DNA from: Rahnella woolbedingensis
Lineage (GTDB): Bacteria; Pseudomonadota; Gammaproteobacteria; Enterobacterales; Enterobacteriaceae
Direction of reading: 5' to 3'
Assembly: GCF_003602095.1 (NCBI RefSeq)
Contig: NZ_RAHH01000030.1
Span: 1-61,140 of the forward strand
DNA: 61,140 nucleotides
Each line of letters begins with the position of its first letter. Within the stretch, counting starts at the first letter, position 1. The notes beneath the pieces were generated by a model. That model did not search any database. It was not told the DNA's origin and saw only the letters and a list, made by a program, of their open reading frames with translations. Positions 26,624-36,600 of this stretch are shown here, piece by piece. Both the position numbers and the translations under genes were made by a program.

Positions 26624-27820
26624 CTATTCAGTCTGTGTCTGACGCGAGGTTTGCAGCCATATTTTGAGGGTCAGCAGCCAGGCGACCACCACCATAAATG
26701 CTGCGGCCAGATAAATAGACGGCGTGCCCAGATGCGAAATAATCAGCCCGGCGACCGGTCCGGTGATACCCAGCCCGAGATCTAAAAATGCAGAATATAG
26801 GCCCAGCGCTGTGCCCTGATTTTGCGGCGGCACCTGTTTCACGGCTTCCACGCCCAGCGCCGGGAAAATAAGGGAAAAGCCGGAACCGGTAAGGAACGCG
26901 CCAAACTGGACTGACAGCGGATCGTGCCCCATCCAGATCATCAGCAGCCCCGCGACCTCAAACACGAATGACACCAGCGAGACCCGCAGGCCGCCAAACC
27001 GGTTAATCATATTGCCGAAGATCAGACGCGCGCCGACAAATCCGAGGCTGAATAAGGTGAGCGTGAACGCCGCCCCGCTCCAGCCTTTATCGGCGTAATA
27101 CAGCGTGATAAAGGTGGCGATAACGCCGAACCCGATAGTGCCAAAACCGAGCCCCAGCCCGTAAAGCCAGATGCGTCCGACTACCGCCTTAAAGGCGATA
27201 CGTTTACCGGCGGTGACGGAAATCGCCGCTTTCATGCAAGCCAGAATGGCGGCAAAAGCGGCGGCAACGACGATCAGAACGGCGACGCCCATCAGTCCGT
27301 ACGCGTGGTTGAGCAAAACCCCGAGCGGCGCGCCGACGGCCATCGCGCCATATGTCGCCACACCGTTCCAGGAAATCACCCGCGCCGTATGTTTTGCGCC
27401 CACTGCACCAATCCCCCACAAAGTGGTGCCGGTGCTACCGAAGCTTTCCCCCACGCCTAAGAAAACGCGCGCCAGACAAAGCAGCAGCAGGCTGGCGAGG
27501 GGATTAGCGGCAAACCAGAAAGCGAACGCGTAAAAAACGCCGCTCATCCCGCAGCAAACCAGACCAAAAATCACCACCCTTTTCGGCCCCAGCAGATCGG
27601 CGTAACGCCCTGCGTGCGGACGGCTTATCAGCGTCGAGAAATACTGGACGCTGATCACCAGCCCCGCCAGCACTGAGTTATATCCCAGGGTGTTATGCAC
27701 AAAGCCCGGCAAGACGGCGAGCGGTAAGCCGATAGTCAGATAGACAACGAAGGTAAACAGCATGAACGACAAAATGCGTTTATTGAGGACAGCGTTAGAA
27801 CGAAGCGTACTTAAAGACAT
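26624..27820 (-). CDS. MFS transporter, YhhS/YfcJ type
   Basis: The 398-residue product has twelve predicted membrane helices and the MFS loop 2-3 motif in altered form (GRYADLLGPKRVV at about 75-87). The segments SRPHAGRYADLLGPK and FLGVGESFGSTGTTLWGI are typical of the YhhS/YfcJ exporters in Enterobacterales. Substrates are not established; arabinose-like or drug efflux has been proposed for relatives. It is transcribed alone leftwards. No adjacent partner gene indicates the substrate. Confidence 0.88.
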   Translation of the reverse strand: MSLSTLRSNAVLNKRILSFMLFTFVVYLTIGLPLAVLPGFVHNTLGYNSVLAGLVISVQYFSTLISRPHAGRYADLLGPKRVVIFGLVCCGMSGVFYAFAFWFAANPLASLLLLCLARVFLGVGESFGSTGTTLWGIGAVGAKHTARVISWNGVATYGAMAVGAPLGVLLNHAYGLMGVAVLIVVAAAFAAILACMKAAISVTAGKRIAFKAVVGRIWLYGLGLGFGTIGFGVIATFITLYYADKGWSGAAFTLTLFSLGFVGARLIFGNMINRFGGLRVSLVSFVFEVAGLLMIWMGHDPLSVQFGAFLTGSGFSLIFPALGVEAVKQVPPQNQGTALGLYSAFLDLGLGITGPVAGLIISHLGTPSIYLAAAFMVVVAWLLTLKIWLQTSRQTQTE

Positions 27821-28094
27821 GGGCGGACCCGAAAAATGAGATCACTGAGAGTGGAATCAACAGTATAAACAGGTTTCAGCCTCACTACGGGTTAAAAATG
27901 TTATTGGCTGTAACGTGAATTTTGTTTTGCAGAGAAATCTGAGCCGCGTCACGCCATCCCGCGCCCCGCCTGACTTGTTACCACAGCGTCATGGTCTGAA
28001 AAGCCCGATAATCCCAGTCCTTTGTCCTTAAAGAACCATCCGGTACAACATTATGGTCTATGCTTAATTCAACAGTCACACAAGGAGAGACGGA

Positions 28095-28400
28095 ATGTTT
28101 AAGAAAACAGATAAAGTAGAAAAAAATATCAATCAGGACGTAACCCTGCTGGCGGACACGCTGGATGAAGTGCTTCAGTCTGCAGGTGATAAATCCAGGG
28201 ACGAATTGGATAAGATCCGCAGCAAAGCACAGGGCGTTCTGCGCGATACCCGCGCACGTTTTAACACCGATAAAATCAGCCAGCAGGCACGTGATGCGGC
28301 AGCTTCAGCCAACGATTATGTGAAAGATAATCCGTGGTACGGCGTCGGTGCCGGTGCGGCAATCGGTATTGTTATCGGGGTCCTGCTGGGACGTCGCTAA
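28095..28400 (+). CDS. ElaB/YqjD-family (DUF883) ribosome-associated tail-anchored protein
   Basis: The 101-residue product is helical and Lys/Asp-rich at the N-terminus and ends in a glycine-rich helix (VGAGAAIGIVIGVLLGRR), the hallmark of the ElaB/YqjD/YgaM family. These inner-membrane proteins bind ribosomes in stationary phase and are usually RpoS-dependent. The motif DNPWYGVGAGAAIGI is diagnostic. AAGGAGA lies 7 nt before the ATG. It is monocistronic and converges with the MocR gene over a shared terminator. Confidence 0.92.
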   Translation: MFKKTDKVEKNINQDVTLLADTLDEVLQSAGDKSRDELDKIRSKAQGVLRDTRARFNTDKISQQARDAAASANDYVKDNPWYGVGAGAAIGIVIGVLLGRR

Positions 28401-28505
28401 CGTTAAAGGCAATTTGTGATGTTTCACTCCTGTGTCGGGAATATGGCTTAAAAAGCTGAAACATCCGCGTGGTTCCCTCATTGCCGCGCAATTGCTAAAA
28501 AGACG

Positions 28506-28528
28506 ACGGAGCCTTCGGGCTCCGTTTT
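28506..28528. terminator. Shared terminator between elaB-like and MocR genes
   Basis: ACGGAGCC (28506-28513) and GGCTCCGT (28518-28525) flank a TTCG tetraloop, with T-run to the right. It ends the rightward gene and lies just past the leftward stop at 28529. Confidence 0.85.
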
Positions 28529-29986
28529 CTATTTCTGGGTCTTTGAAATCACTTCTTCCAGTCGCGCGGCCAGTTGGTTTGCCTGTTCCTGAGTGCCAAT
28601 ATTAGGAAATCCCATCAGCAGTCCGTTCGGGCGCAGCACGTCGCCACGTTCACGCCGCTCAACCTGCCAGTCGGAAAGCGCCTGTACCGCCAGCCCCTGT
28701 TCGCGGGCATTTTTGGCAATCAGCGCATCATCGAGATTTTTGTTCAGGCTGGCGGACAGCTGGATCCCGCCGACTTGCTGATTCACCCGCAATATCTCCG
28801 CCGAAAACTGCGCCGTCAGCGCCTGTTCCAGAAAGCCACGCCGCAGTGCATACAACTGACGCATTCTTTTCAGATGCCGGTAGAAATGCCCCTGTTCGAT
28901 AAATTCCGCAATGCTGCTTTGCAGCAACGGCGGCGTACCGCAAATCCGCAGCGGGCAATAAGCTTCGATTTTCTCCACCAGACTTTCTGGTACCACGACA
29001 TAACCGCAACGCAGCGCCGGAAACATCACTTTGCTGAAGGTGCCGGCATAAATCACCCTTCCCTGCGTATCCAGGCTTTTCAGGGAAGGGAGCGGCTGGC
29101 CGTGATAACGAAACTCGCTGTCGTAGTCATCTTCGATAATCCACGCCTGCTGTTTCGCCGCCCAGTCGAGCAACGCCATGCGCCGCGCTAAACTCATGGT
29201 CACGCCGGTCGGGCTCTGATGTGCTGGCGTCACAACGGCAAATCGCGCGGCAGGAAACTGCTTCACCGCCTGCGGCACATTCATGCCTTCATCGTCCACG
29301 TTCACCGCCATGGCAACCGCACCTGCCGCGCGGAAAAACGCCTGTGTTACCGGATAACCGGGGTCTTCCAGCCACACACCGTCGCCGGGCTGCAACAGGC
29401 TGCCGATAATCAAATCCAGAACCGGTGCGTAACCACCGCAGATAAAAATCTGTTCGGGGCGGCAGGTAAACCCGCGGGAAAGTTGCAGATAACGCGCGAC
29501 TGCATTGCGCAATCCGTCAGTGCCTGCCAGCGGCGGATGACCGAGATCGTTCATGCTGGTGTGACGGATTTGCCGCGAGACTATGCGCGACCAGATAGCG
29601 CGGGGGAATTCATCGAGCGCCGGAAGCCCGAGCTGGAAAGGCAAAGAAGAAACAGAGGGCAGCATCGGATTGATAGGTTTACGCGCCGCGTCTTTCCTGA
29701 CAGGCCTGGGGGCAGCGGCGGATAAACTTTCCGGCGCGCTGACCACTGTTCCGGCCTGCCCGCGGCTTTGCAAAAATCCTTCCGCCATCAGCAGGCCATA
29801 AGCATTTTCCACCGTTGCGCGCGCCACCCCGAGTTCGCTGGCCAGTGCCCGCACAGACGGCACGCGGCTGTCGCGTCTAAGCTGCCCGGCCATGATCGCC
29901 TGTTTTACCCGCTGATAAATCTGGCGGTAAAGTGGCTCTTTATGCCGGGGATCGAGCTGAAAGGAAAGACTGAAGCCGCGCATCAT
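28529..29986 (-). CDS. MocR/PdxR-type GntR regulator with aminotransferase domain
   Basis: The 485-residue product joins an N-terminal GntR winged helix (residues 15-80: EPLYRQIYQRVKQAIMAGQL, SVRALASELGVARATVENAYGLL) to a fold-type I aminotransferase domain. The latter contains GGYAPVLDLI, DPGYP, TPAHQSPTG, DDYDSEFRY and the PLP-binding Lys in YAGTFSKVMFPALRCGY. MocR proteins sense PLP or amino-acid adducts and often control the divergent gene. Here the divergent gene encodes an AhpD-like protein, 120 bp away, so it is the likely target. PdxR function is possible but no pdx gene is adjacent. Confidence 0.92.
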   Translation of the reverse strand: MMRGFSLSFQLDPRHKEPLYRQIYQRVKQAIMAGQLRRDSRVPSVRALASELGVARATVENAYGLLMAEGFLQSRGQAGTVVSAPESLSAAAPRPVRKDAARKPINPMLPSVSSLPFQLGLPALDEFPRAIWSRIVSRQIRHTSMNDLGHPPLAGTDGLRNAVARYLQLSRGFTCRPEQIFICGGYAPVLDLIIGSLLQPGDGVWLEDPGYPVTQAFFRAAGAVAMAVNVDDEGMNVPQAVKQFPAARFAVVTPAHQSPTGVTMSLARRMALLDWAAKQQAWIIEDDYDSEFRYHGQPLPSLKSLDTQGRVIYAGTFSKVMFPALRCGYVVVPESLVEKIEAYCPLRICGTPPLLQSSIAEFIEQGHFYRHLKRMRQLYALRRGFLEQALTAQFSAEILRVNQQVGGIQLSASLNKNLDDALIAKNAREQGLAVQALSDWQVERRERGDVLRPNGLLMGFPNIGTQEQANQLAARLEEVISKTQK

Positions 29987-30106
29987 GACCTGTTTAAATA
30001 TGTATTTTATGGCCCTGTAGTATAGACCATGCGAGGCGTAAAGTAGCGGTCATTGAGGCGCACGGTGCGCCACTGTTAAATCCCAAAAATCCCAGAGGAA
30101 ATCATC

Positions 30107-30538
30107 ATGACTGCACTTCGCCTGCCTTACTATTCCCTGTCTTCTTCCGTGATGGAGCCGATGAAAGCGGCGCTCGGCGCGCTGGAAAACGGTCCGCTGG
30201 ATAACGTGATTATCGAACTGGCGTTCCTGCGTGTTTCACAAATCAATGGCTGCGCCTATTGCCTGGACATGCACTCCAAAGCGCTGCGTAAAATGGACGT
30301 TGCTCAGGCCAAACTCGATCAGCTTGCGGGCTGGCAGGTCAGCCACGTGTATTCAGAACGTGAACGTGCGGCGCTGGCGTGGGCAGAATCCCTGACGCTG
30401 GTGGCTACCACCGGTGCGCCGGACAATGCGTTTGAGCCACTGAAAGCACAATTCAGCGACGTCGAAATCTCAGAACTGACGTTCGCCATCGGCCTGATGA
30501 ATGCTTTTAACCGTCTTGCCGTGGGTATGCGCCAGTAA
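30107..30538 (+). CDS. Carboxymuconolactone decarboxylase/AhpD-like protein
   Basis: The 143-residue product has the AhpD-type active motif GCAYCLDMHSKAL, with Cys-x-x-Cys and a His three residues on, preceded by the conserved Glu in IIELAFLRVSQ. AhpD-like proteins act as thiol-dependent peroxidases or redox partners; others decarboxylate. AGAGGAAATC precedes the ATG. It is divergent from the MocR regulator, an arrangement seen repeatedly in Proteobacteria, and followed by a terminator. Confidence 0.9.
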   Translation: MTALRLPYYSLSSSVMEPMKAALGALENGPLDNVIIELAFLRVSQINGCAYCLDMHSKALRKMDVAQAKLDQLAGWQVSHVYSERERAALAWAESLTLVATTGAPDNAFEPLKAQFSDVEISELTFAIGLMNAFNRLAVGMRQ

Positions 30539-30581
30539 TTTCACCGCTTAAAAAACGAACTGTAAAAAGTTTTTCCTCTCG

Positions 30582-30610
30582 AGCCCGCTTCCAGCGGGCT
30601 TTGTCGTTTT
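30582..30610 (+). terminator. Terminator after the AhpD-like gene
   Basis: AGCCCGC (30582-30588) pairs with GCGGGCT (30594-30600), followed by TTGTCGTTTTT. Confidence 0.75.
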
Positions 30611-30629
30611 TGCAATAAGCAAATTTAGA

Positions 30630-30679
30630 AAATCTACATATTGTGTGGTTGAAAATTTAAATCACCACATCTAGTATTC
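30630..30679. promoter_or_regulatory. Possible paired NrdR boxes upstream of nrdHIEF
   Basis: CTACATATTGTGTGG (near 30634-30648) and CACCACATCTAGTATT (30663-30678) resemble degenerate NrdR boxes spaced about three helical turns apart. NrdR represses ribonucleotide reductase operons using such pairs. The first box matches better than the second; a Fur site was not distinguished. Confidence 0.4.
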
Positions 30680-30795
30680 AATGCATCGGGACGCCACGAT
30701 GGCACCGACTCTCGCGCCTTTCCCCCGGCTGAAACGACCGCACAGCGGGAAGGTAAAAATTGTCTCTGATTTCTCACCAGATGGAAATACGAATC

Positions 30796-31035
30796 ATGAG
30801 CATTATTATTTACAGTAAACCAGACTGTGTCCAGTGCAACGCGACTTACCGTGCATTAGATAAACAAGGCATCGCTTACGAAGTTGTGGATTTAACTCAG
30901 GATGAGCAGGCTCTTGGCCAGGTTCGTGCGATGGGTTATCAGCAGGTTCCGGTGATTGTGGCCGGTGACGACCACTGGTCTGGTTTCCGTCCGGACAAAA
31001 TCAGCGCCCTGCGCCAGCTTCAGAACGCGTTCTGA
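30796..31035 (+). CDS. nrdH: Glutaredoxin-like protein NrdH
   Basis: NrdH is a thioredoxin-reductase-dependent electron donor for the class Ib reductase NrdEF. The 79-residue product has active site C11-V-Q-C14 and the conserved WSGFRPDKI that distinguishes NrdH from glutaredoxins. I start at ATG 30796 ([10 protein letters not shown]), as in other NrdH proteins; in-frame ATGs at 30760 and 30781 would add unsupported residues. It is the first gene of the nrdHIEF operon and is followed 10 bp later by nrdI. Confidence 0.96.
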   Translation: MSIIIYSKPDCVQCNATYRALDKQGIAYEVVDLTQDEQALGQVRAMGYQQVPVIVAGDDHWSGFRPDKISALRQLQNAF

Positions 31036-31045
31036 GGCCCGGCGG

Positions 31046-31450
31046 ATGAATCCGTTGGTCTATTTTTCCAGCAGTTCAGAAAACACCCATCGCTTCGTCG
31101 GCAGAACAGGTTTGCCGGCGATCCGCATCCCGATTAATCGTCAGCCCGAAAAATTGCGCATCGACACACCGTACATTTTGGTGGTGCCGAGTTACGGCGG
31201 CGGATCGGCCAAAGGCGCGGTACCGACTCAAGTGATCCGTTTTCTCAACGATGAACATAACCGTTCACTCATCCGCGGCGTTATCGCCGCCGGAAACACT
31301 AACTTCGGCGCAGCGTATTGTATTGCCGGCGACATTATTTCCCAGAAGTGTCAGGTGCCTTACCTGTACCGCTTTGAATTGCTGGGAACGCCGGAAGACG
31401 TTGCAAAGGTCAGACAGGGAGTAACAGAATTTTGGCAGCGACAGAACTAG
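31046..31450 (+). CDS. nrdI: Flavodoxin-like NrdI
   Basis: NrdI is a flavodoxin-like FMN protein that generates the oxidant needed to build the Mn(III)2-tyrosyl radical cofactor of NrdF. The 134-residue product has FMN-contacting segments [27 protein letters not shown] and [20 protein letters not shown] precedes the ATG at 31046. Its end overlaps the start of nrdE by 19 bp, indicating translational coupling. Confidence 0.96.
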   Translation: MNPLVYFSSSSENTHRFVGRTGLPAIRIPINRQPEKLRIDTPYILVVPSYGGGSAKGAVPTQVIRFLNDEHNRSLIRGVIAAGNTNFGAAYCIAGDIISQKCQVPYLYRFELLGTPEDVAKVRQGVTEFWQRQN

Positions 31451-33594
31451 CTATCACCGACCCCGGCACCAGCAGCCCGGACTATCACGCGCTTAACGCG
31501 ATGCTGAATCTGTTCGACACTAACGGTCAGATCCAGTTTGATAAAGACCGTCTGGCCGCGCGCCAATACTTCCTGCAACACGTCAATCAGAACACGGTGT
31601 TCTTCCATAATCTGGCGGAAAAACTGCGGTATCTGGTGGAAGAAGGCTATTACGAAGCCGCTGTGCTGGATCAGTACGCGTTTGACGATATTAAGGCGTT
31701 ATTCAAACAGGCTTACGCCAAAAAATTCCGCTTCCAGACTTTCCTGGGCGCGTTCAAGTATTACACCAGCTACACGCTGAAAACTTTCGACGGCAAACGT
31801 TATCTCGAACGTTATGAAGACCGTGTCTGCATGGTGGCGATGACGCTGGCACGCGGCGATATTCAGCTCGCCAGCCATTTTGTCGATGAGATTATCTCTG
31901 GCCGCTTCCAGCCTGCGACACCGACGTTTCTCAACTGCGGCAAAAAACAGCGCGGCGAGCTGGTCTCCTGCTTTTTGTTACGCATCGAAGACAATATGGA
32001 ATCCATCGGGCGCTCGGTGAACTCGGCGTTGCAGCTTTCCAAACGCGGCGGCGGCGTGGCGTTTATGCTGACCAACATCCGTGAAGTGGGTGCGCCGATT
32101 AAGCGCATCGAAAACCAGTCTTCCGGTGTTATTCCGATCATGAAAATGCTGGAAGATGCCTTCTCTTACGCCAATCAGCTGGGTGCGCGTCAGGGCGCAG
32201 GCGCGGTCTATCTGAACGCCCATCACCCGGATATTTTGCGTTTTCTCGATACCAAACGCGAAAACGCCGACGAGAAAATCCGTATTAAAACGCTGTCGCT
32301 GGGTGTGGTTATTCCGGACATCACCTTCGAACTGGCGAAGAACAACGAAGATATGTATCTGTTCTCGCCGTACCACGTCGAGAAAGTGTATGGCGTGCCG
32401 ATGTCGGAAATCAGCATCAGCGAGAAATACCGTGAGATGGTGAATGACAAGCGCATTCACAAAAGCAAAATCAACGCCCGCGAGTTCTTTCAGGTGCTGG
32501 CGGAAATTCAGTTTGAATCCGGTTATCCGTACATGATGTTTGAAGATACGGTAAACCGCGCCAATCCGATCAAAGGTCGCATCAACATGAGCAACCTGTG
32601 TTCGGAGATTTTGCAGGTGAATTCGCCAACGATCTACGGCGAAGACCTCTCCTATCAGGAAATTGGCAAAGACATCTCCTGCAATCTCGGCTCACTGAAT
32701 ATCGCCTCGGCGATGGATTCACCGGACTTCGGCAATACCGTGGAAATGGCAGTGCGTGCGCTGACCGCGGTGTCTGACATGAGTCACATCCGCTCGGTGC
32801 CGTCTATCGATCAGGGGAATCAGGATTCTCACGCCATCGGCCTCGGACAGATGAATCTGCACGGCTATCTGTGCCGCGAGCGGATTTATTACGGCTCGGC
32901 AGAGGGGCTGGATTTCACCAATATCTATTTCTGCACCGTGGCTTTCCACGCCATCCGTGCGTCAAACCAGATTGCCATCGAACGCCAGCGGTCGTTTAAA
33001 GGTTTCAAAGATTCCACTTATGCCAGCGGCGCCTATTTCGACAAATATGTCGATGACGCATTGGCTGCGAAATGGCAGCCGAAAACCGAACGCGTGCGCG
33101 AACTGTTTGCTGACGCCGGAATTGCCATTCCGGCCACCGCAGACTGGGTGGCACTGCAAGAGTCCGTAATGCAGCATGGCCTGTATAACCAGAACTTACA
33201 GGCGGTGCCGCCGACCGGTTCAATTTCTTACATTAATAATTCGACGTCGAGTATTCACCCGATTGTGTCCCGCGTAGAAATCCGTAAAGAGGGCAAAATT
33301 GGTCGCGTGTATTATCCGGCGGCGTTTATGACCAACGACAATCTGGATTACTACCAGGATGCCTATGAAATCGGTCCGGAAAAAATCATTGATACCTACG
33401 CAGAAGCCACGCAGCACGTCGATCAGGGGCTGTCGCTGACGCTGTTCTTCCGCGATACCGCCACCACGCGCGACATCAACAAAGCGCAGATTTACGCCTG
33501 GCGCAAAGGCATCAAAACCATTTATTACATCCGTCTGCGCCAGATGGCGCTGGAAGGCACTGAAGTTCAGGGCTGCGTTTCCTGCACGCTGTAA
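31432..33594 (+). CDS. nrdE: Class Ib ribonucleotide reductase alpha subunit NrdE
   Basis: NrdE reduces ribonucleoside diphosphates to deoxy forms. The 720-residue product matches E. coli NrdE (714). It has first redox Cys in [14 protein letters not shown], the NxCxE-like NMSNLCSE radical centre, glycine-rich GGGVAF, and C-terminal CVSC that exchanges electrons with NrdH. It lacks the long ATP-cone of NrdA, as expected for class Ib. The start is a TTG at 31432 inside nrdI, with GGGAG upstream. It forms an alpha2beta2 complex with NrdF encoded next. Confidence 0.97.
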   Translation: MAATELAITDPGTSSPDYHALNAMLNLFDTNGQIQFDKDRLAARQYFLQHVNQNTVFFHNLAEKLRYLVEEGYYEAAVLDQYAFDDIKALFKQAYAKKFRFQTFLGAFKYYTSYTLKTFDGKRYLERYEDRVCMVAMTLARGDIQLASHFVDEIISGRFQPATPTFLNCGKKQRGELVSCFLLRIEDNMESIGRSVNSALQLSKRGGGVAFMLTNIREVGAPIKRIENQSSGVIPIMKMLEDAFSYANQLGARQGAGAVYLNAHHPDILRFLDTKRENADEKIRIKTLSLGVVIPDITFELAKNNEDMYLFSPYHVEKVYGVPMSEISISEKYREMVNDKRIHKSKINAREFFQVLAEIQFESGYPYMMFEDTVNRANPIKGRINMSNLCSEILQVNSPTIYGEDLSYQEIGKDISCNLGSLNIASAMDSPDFGNTVEMAVRALTAVSDMSHIRSVPSIDQGNQDSHAIGLGQMNLHGYLCRERIYYGSAEGLDFTNIYFCTVAFHAIRASNQIAIERQRSFKGFKDSTYASGAYFDKYVDDALAAKWQPKTERVRELFADAGIAIPATADWVALQESVMQHGLYNQNLQAVPPTGSISYINNSTSSIHPIVSRVEIRKEGKIGRVYYPAAFMTNDNLDYYQDAYEIGPEKIIDTYAEATQHVDQGLSLTLFFRDTATTRDINKAQIYAWRKGIKTIYYIRLRQMALEGTEVQGCVSCTL

Positions 33595-33612
33595 CCGATT
33601 GAAAGGACTTAA

Positions 33613-34599
<987 letters not shown>

Positions 34600-34722
34600 T
34601 GTATACGGGGAGGAAGCTCTTTCTCCCCTTCCCGATTTATCCTGTTGCTGTAATTCCTCCCCGCGCTACTATAGAAACAGTGTTTCAAAACCCTACATCT
34701 ATAATGAAAAGGAGAGATTACA

Positions 34723-35763
34723 ATGCCGTATCAGGCCTCACCCTCCCGCTATGAAACCATGCAATTTCGCCGCTGCGGTCAAAGCGGTTTAAAACTCCCT
34801 GCACTGTCCCTCGGTCTCTGGCACAGCTTCGGCCATGTCAGTCAGCTGGAATCTCAGCGTGCATTGCTGCAAAAAGCCTTTGATTTAGGCATCACGCATT
34901 TTGATCTGGCCAATAACTACGGCCCGCCTCCGGGATCTGCCGAGGAGAATTTTGGCCGCCTGCTGAAGCAGGATTTCGCCCCGTATCGTGATGAACTGAT
35001 CATCTCCACTAAAGCCGGTTACGATATGTGGCCGGGTCCGTATGGCTCCGGCGGTTCGCGCAAATATCTGCTGGCGAGCCTCGATCAAAGCCTGCAACGC
35101 ATGGGGCTCGATTACGTCGATATCTTCTATTCGCATCGTGTAGATGAAGAGACGCCAATGGAAGAAACCGCTGCGGCGCTGGCATACGCCGTGCAAAGCG
35201 GCAAGGCGCTGTATGTCGGGATTTCGTCTTATTCGCCGGAACGTACACAAAAAATGGCTGAGCTGCTGCGCGAACTGAAAGTGCCGCTGCTTATCCATCA
35301 GCCTTCTTACAATCTGCTGAACCGCTGGGTCGATAAGAGCGGCCTGCTGGATACGCTGGAGCAAAATGGCGCGGGATGTATTGCGTTCACGCCGCTGGCG
35401 CAGGGTTTGCTGACCGGCAAATACCTTAAAGGTATTCCGGACGGTTCGCGCATGCAGGTGGAAGGGAACAAAGTACGCGGCCTGAATGCCAAAATGCTGT
35501 CAGAAGAGAATCTGAACAGTCTGCGTTTGCTCAATGAAATGGCGCAACAGCGCGGGCAGACAATGGCGCAGATGGCGCTGAGCTGGCTGCTGAAGGATAA
35601 CCGTGTGACGTCGGTGCTGATCGGTGCCAGCCGTCCGGAACAGCTGGATGAAAACGTGAAGGCGCTGGAAAATCTGCGCTTTACCGCAGAAGAACTGGCG
35701 GCGATCGATAAACATGTGGCGGATGGCGAATTAAATCTGTGGCAGGCATCTTCGGATAAATAA
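34723..35763 (+). CDS. gpr: L-glyceraldehyde 3-phosphate reductase (aldo-keto reductase YghZ)
   Basis: The 346-residue product is an NADPH-dependent aldo-keto reductase closely matching E. coli YghZ/Gpr, which detoxifies L-glyceraldehyde 3-phosphate and methylglyoxal. The barrel catalytic tetrad is visible in FDLANNYGPPPGSAEE, ISTKAGYDMWPGP and DIFYSHRVDEETP. The cofactor-binding C-terminal SVLIGASRPEQLDENV is also present. GGAGA lies 8 nt before the ATG. It is monocistronic and ends at a strong bidirectional terminator. Confidence 0.95.
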   Translation: MPYQASPSRYETMQFRRCGQSGLKLPALSLGLWHSFGHVSQLESQRALLQKAFDLGITHFDLANNYGPPPGSAEENFGRLLKQDFAPYRDELIISTKAGYDMWPGPYGSGGSRKYLLASLDQSLQRMGLDYVDIFYSHRVDEETPMEETAAALAYAVQSGKALYVGISSYSPERTQKMAELLRELKVPLLIHQPSYNLLNRWVDKSGLLDTLEQNGAGCIAFTPLAQGLLTGKYLKGIPDGSRMQVEGNKVRGLNAKMLSEENLNSLRLLNEMAQQRGQTMAQMALSWLLKDNRVTSVLIGASRPEQLDENVKALENLRFTAEELAAIDKHVADGELNLWQASSDK

Positions 35764-35783
35764 GCGATACATTATCCATAAAT

Positions 35784-35822
35784 TATCACGGGCGAATTAT
35801 AAAAATTAATTCGCCCGTGATT
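35784..35822. terminator. Bidirectional terminator between gpr and the NlpC/P60 gene
   Basis: TCACGGGCGAATT (35786-35798) and AATTCGCCCGTGA (35808-35820) form a 13-bp stem over a 9-nt A/T loop, with A/T-rich flanks. The two genes converge on it. Confidence 0.75.
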
Positions 35823-35833
35823 ATATGCTTTAT

Positions 35834-36394
35834 TTAACTCATTAATTCTAAACGTCGCGCCGTTTCATAATGATTAATCCAGTACTGATTATCCAGAGAT
35901 GAAATGGTGACACCTTCAATTTTCGATGCGTGAATAAACTGATTATCCCCGACATAAACACCAACATGACGATCGCGCGATGAGGTTTTGAAAAAGACCA
36001 GATCACCAGGTTTGAGGTCATTTTTGCTGATCTTCTCCCCATTCTTTATCTGCTGGAACGTCGTTCGGGGCAACTGCTGGTGCAGGGAAGCATTGAAGAG
36101 ATGCTGCATCAGCGCTGAACAATCCACGCCTTTATGGGTAGTGCCACCCAGACGATAATGTGTACCCTTCCAGTTTAAATATTCTGACAGTAACAAAGCT
36201 TTGATCGTTTTTGAGCTGCCATTACCGGCTTCATATACCGGTGCTTCTTTTGTCTCAAAAAGCGCTGTTTGGGAGAATTTATGATTATTCATAGACACAA
36301 ATTCCTTTGGCATATCAAAGGCAAAGGAATTGGTGCTAAATAATACCGGAGCAATAATGAGTAATACGGGTAGAAACTTTTTAATACTGAGCAT
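35834..36394 (-). CDS. NlpC/P60 cell-wall endopeptidase
   Basis: The 186-residue product has a signal peptide (MLSIKKFLPVLLIIAPVLFSTNSFA). It then has an NlpC/P60 domain with Cys in GVDCSALMQHLF, His in DRHVGVYVG and a second His in FIHASK, the usual Cys-His-His set. Such enzymes cut peptidoglycan stem peptides between D-Glu and meso-DAP in the periplasm. No lipobox is present, unlike Spr and NlpC. It is more A/T-rich than its neighbours and stands alone within the block that splits nrdF from proV; it may be accessory. Confidence 0.9.
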   Translation of the reverse strand: MLSIKKFLPVLLIIAPVLFSTNSFAFDMPKEFVSMNNHKFSQTALFETKEAPVYEAGNGSSKTIKALLLSEYLNWKGTHYRLGGTTHKGVDCSALMQHLFNASLHQQLPRTTFQQIKNGEKISKNDLKPGDLVFFKTSSRDRHVGVYVGDNQFIHASKIEGVTISSLDNQYWINHYETARRLELMS

Positions 36395-36554
36395 GCGTGA
36401 CTTCTTTTAACGAAAATGCCATTAATCCTTACCTGAGAACCTGCTGACGGTGCGGGTGACTCCTCTTTGAGTGCGCAAATAATAACCACAGAATAATAAA
36501 TAACCAGCCTGCAATGTGTCCAAAATTAGACTCAAAACAATTTTGTCTGTGAAA

Positions 36555-36580
36555 CCAACCCCTTCAGTAAAAGGGGTTGG
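36555..36580 (-). terminator. Terminator after the 2-hydroxycarboxylate transporter
   Basis: CCAACCCCTT (36555-36564) pairs with AAGGGGTTGG (36571-36580). The T-run on the leftward side is short (TTTC). Confidence 0.6.
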
Positions 36581-36600
36581 TAGTATCAGGAGGGACTATC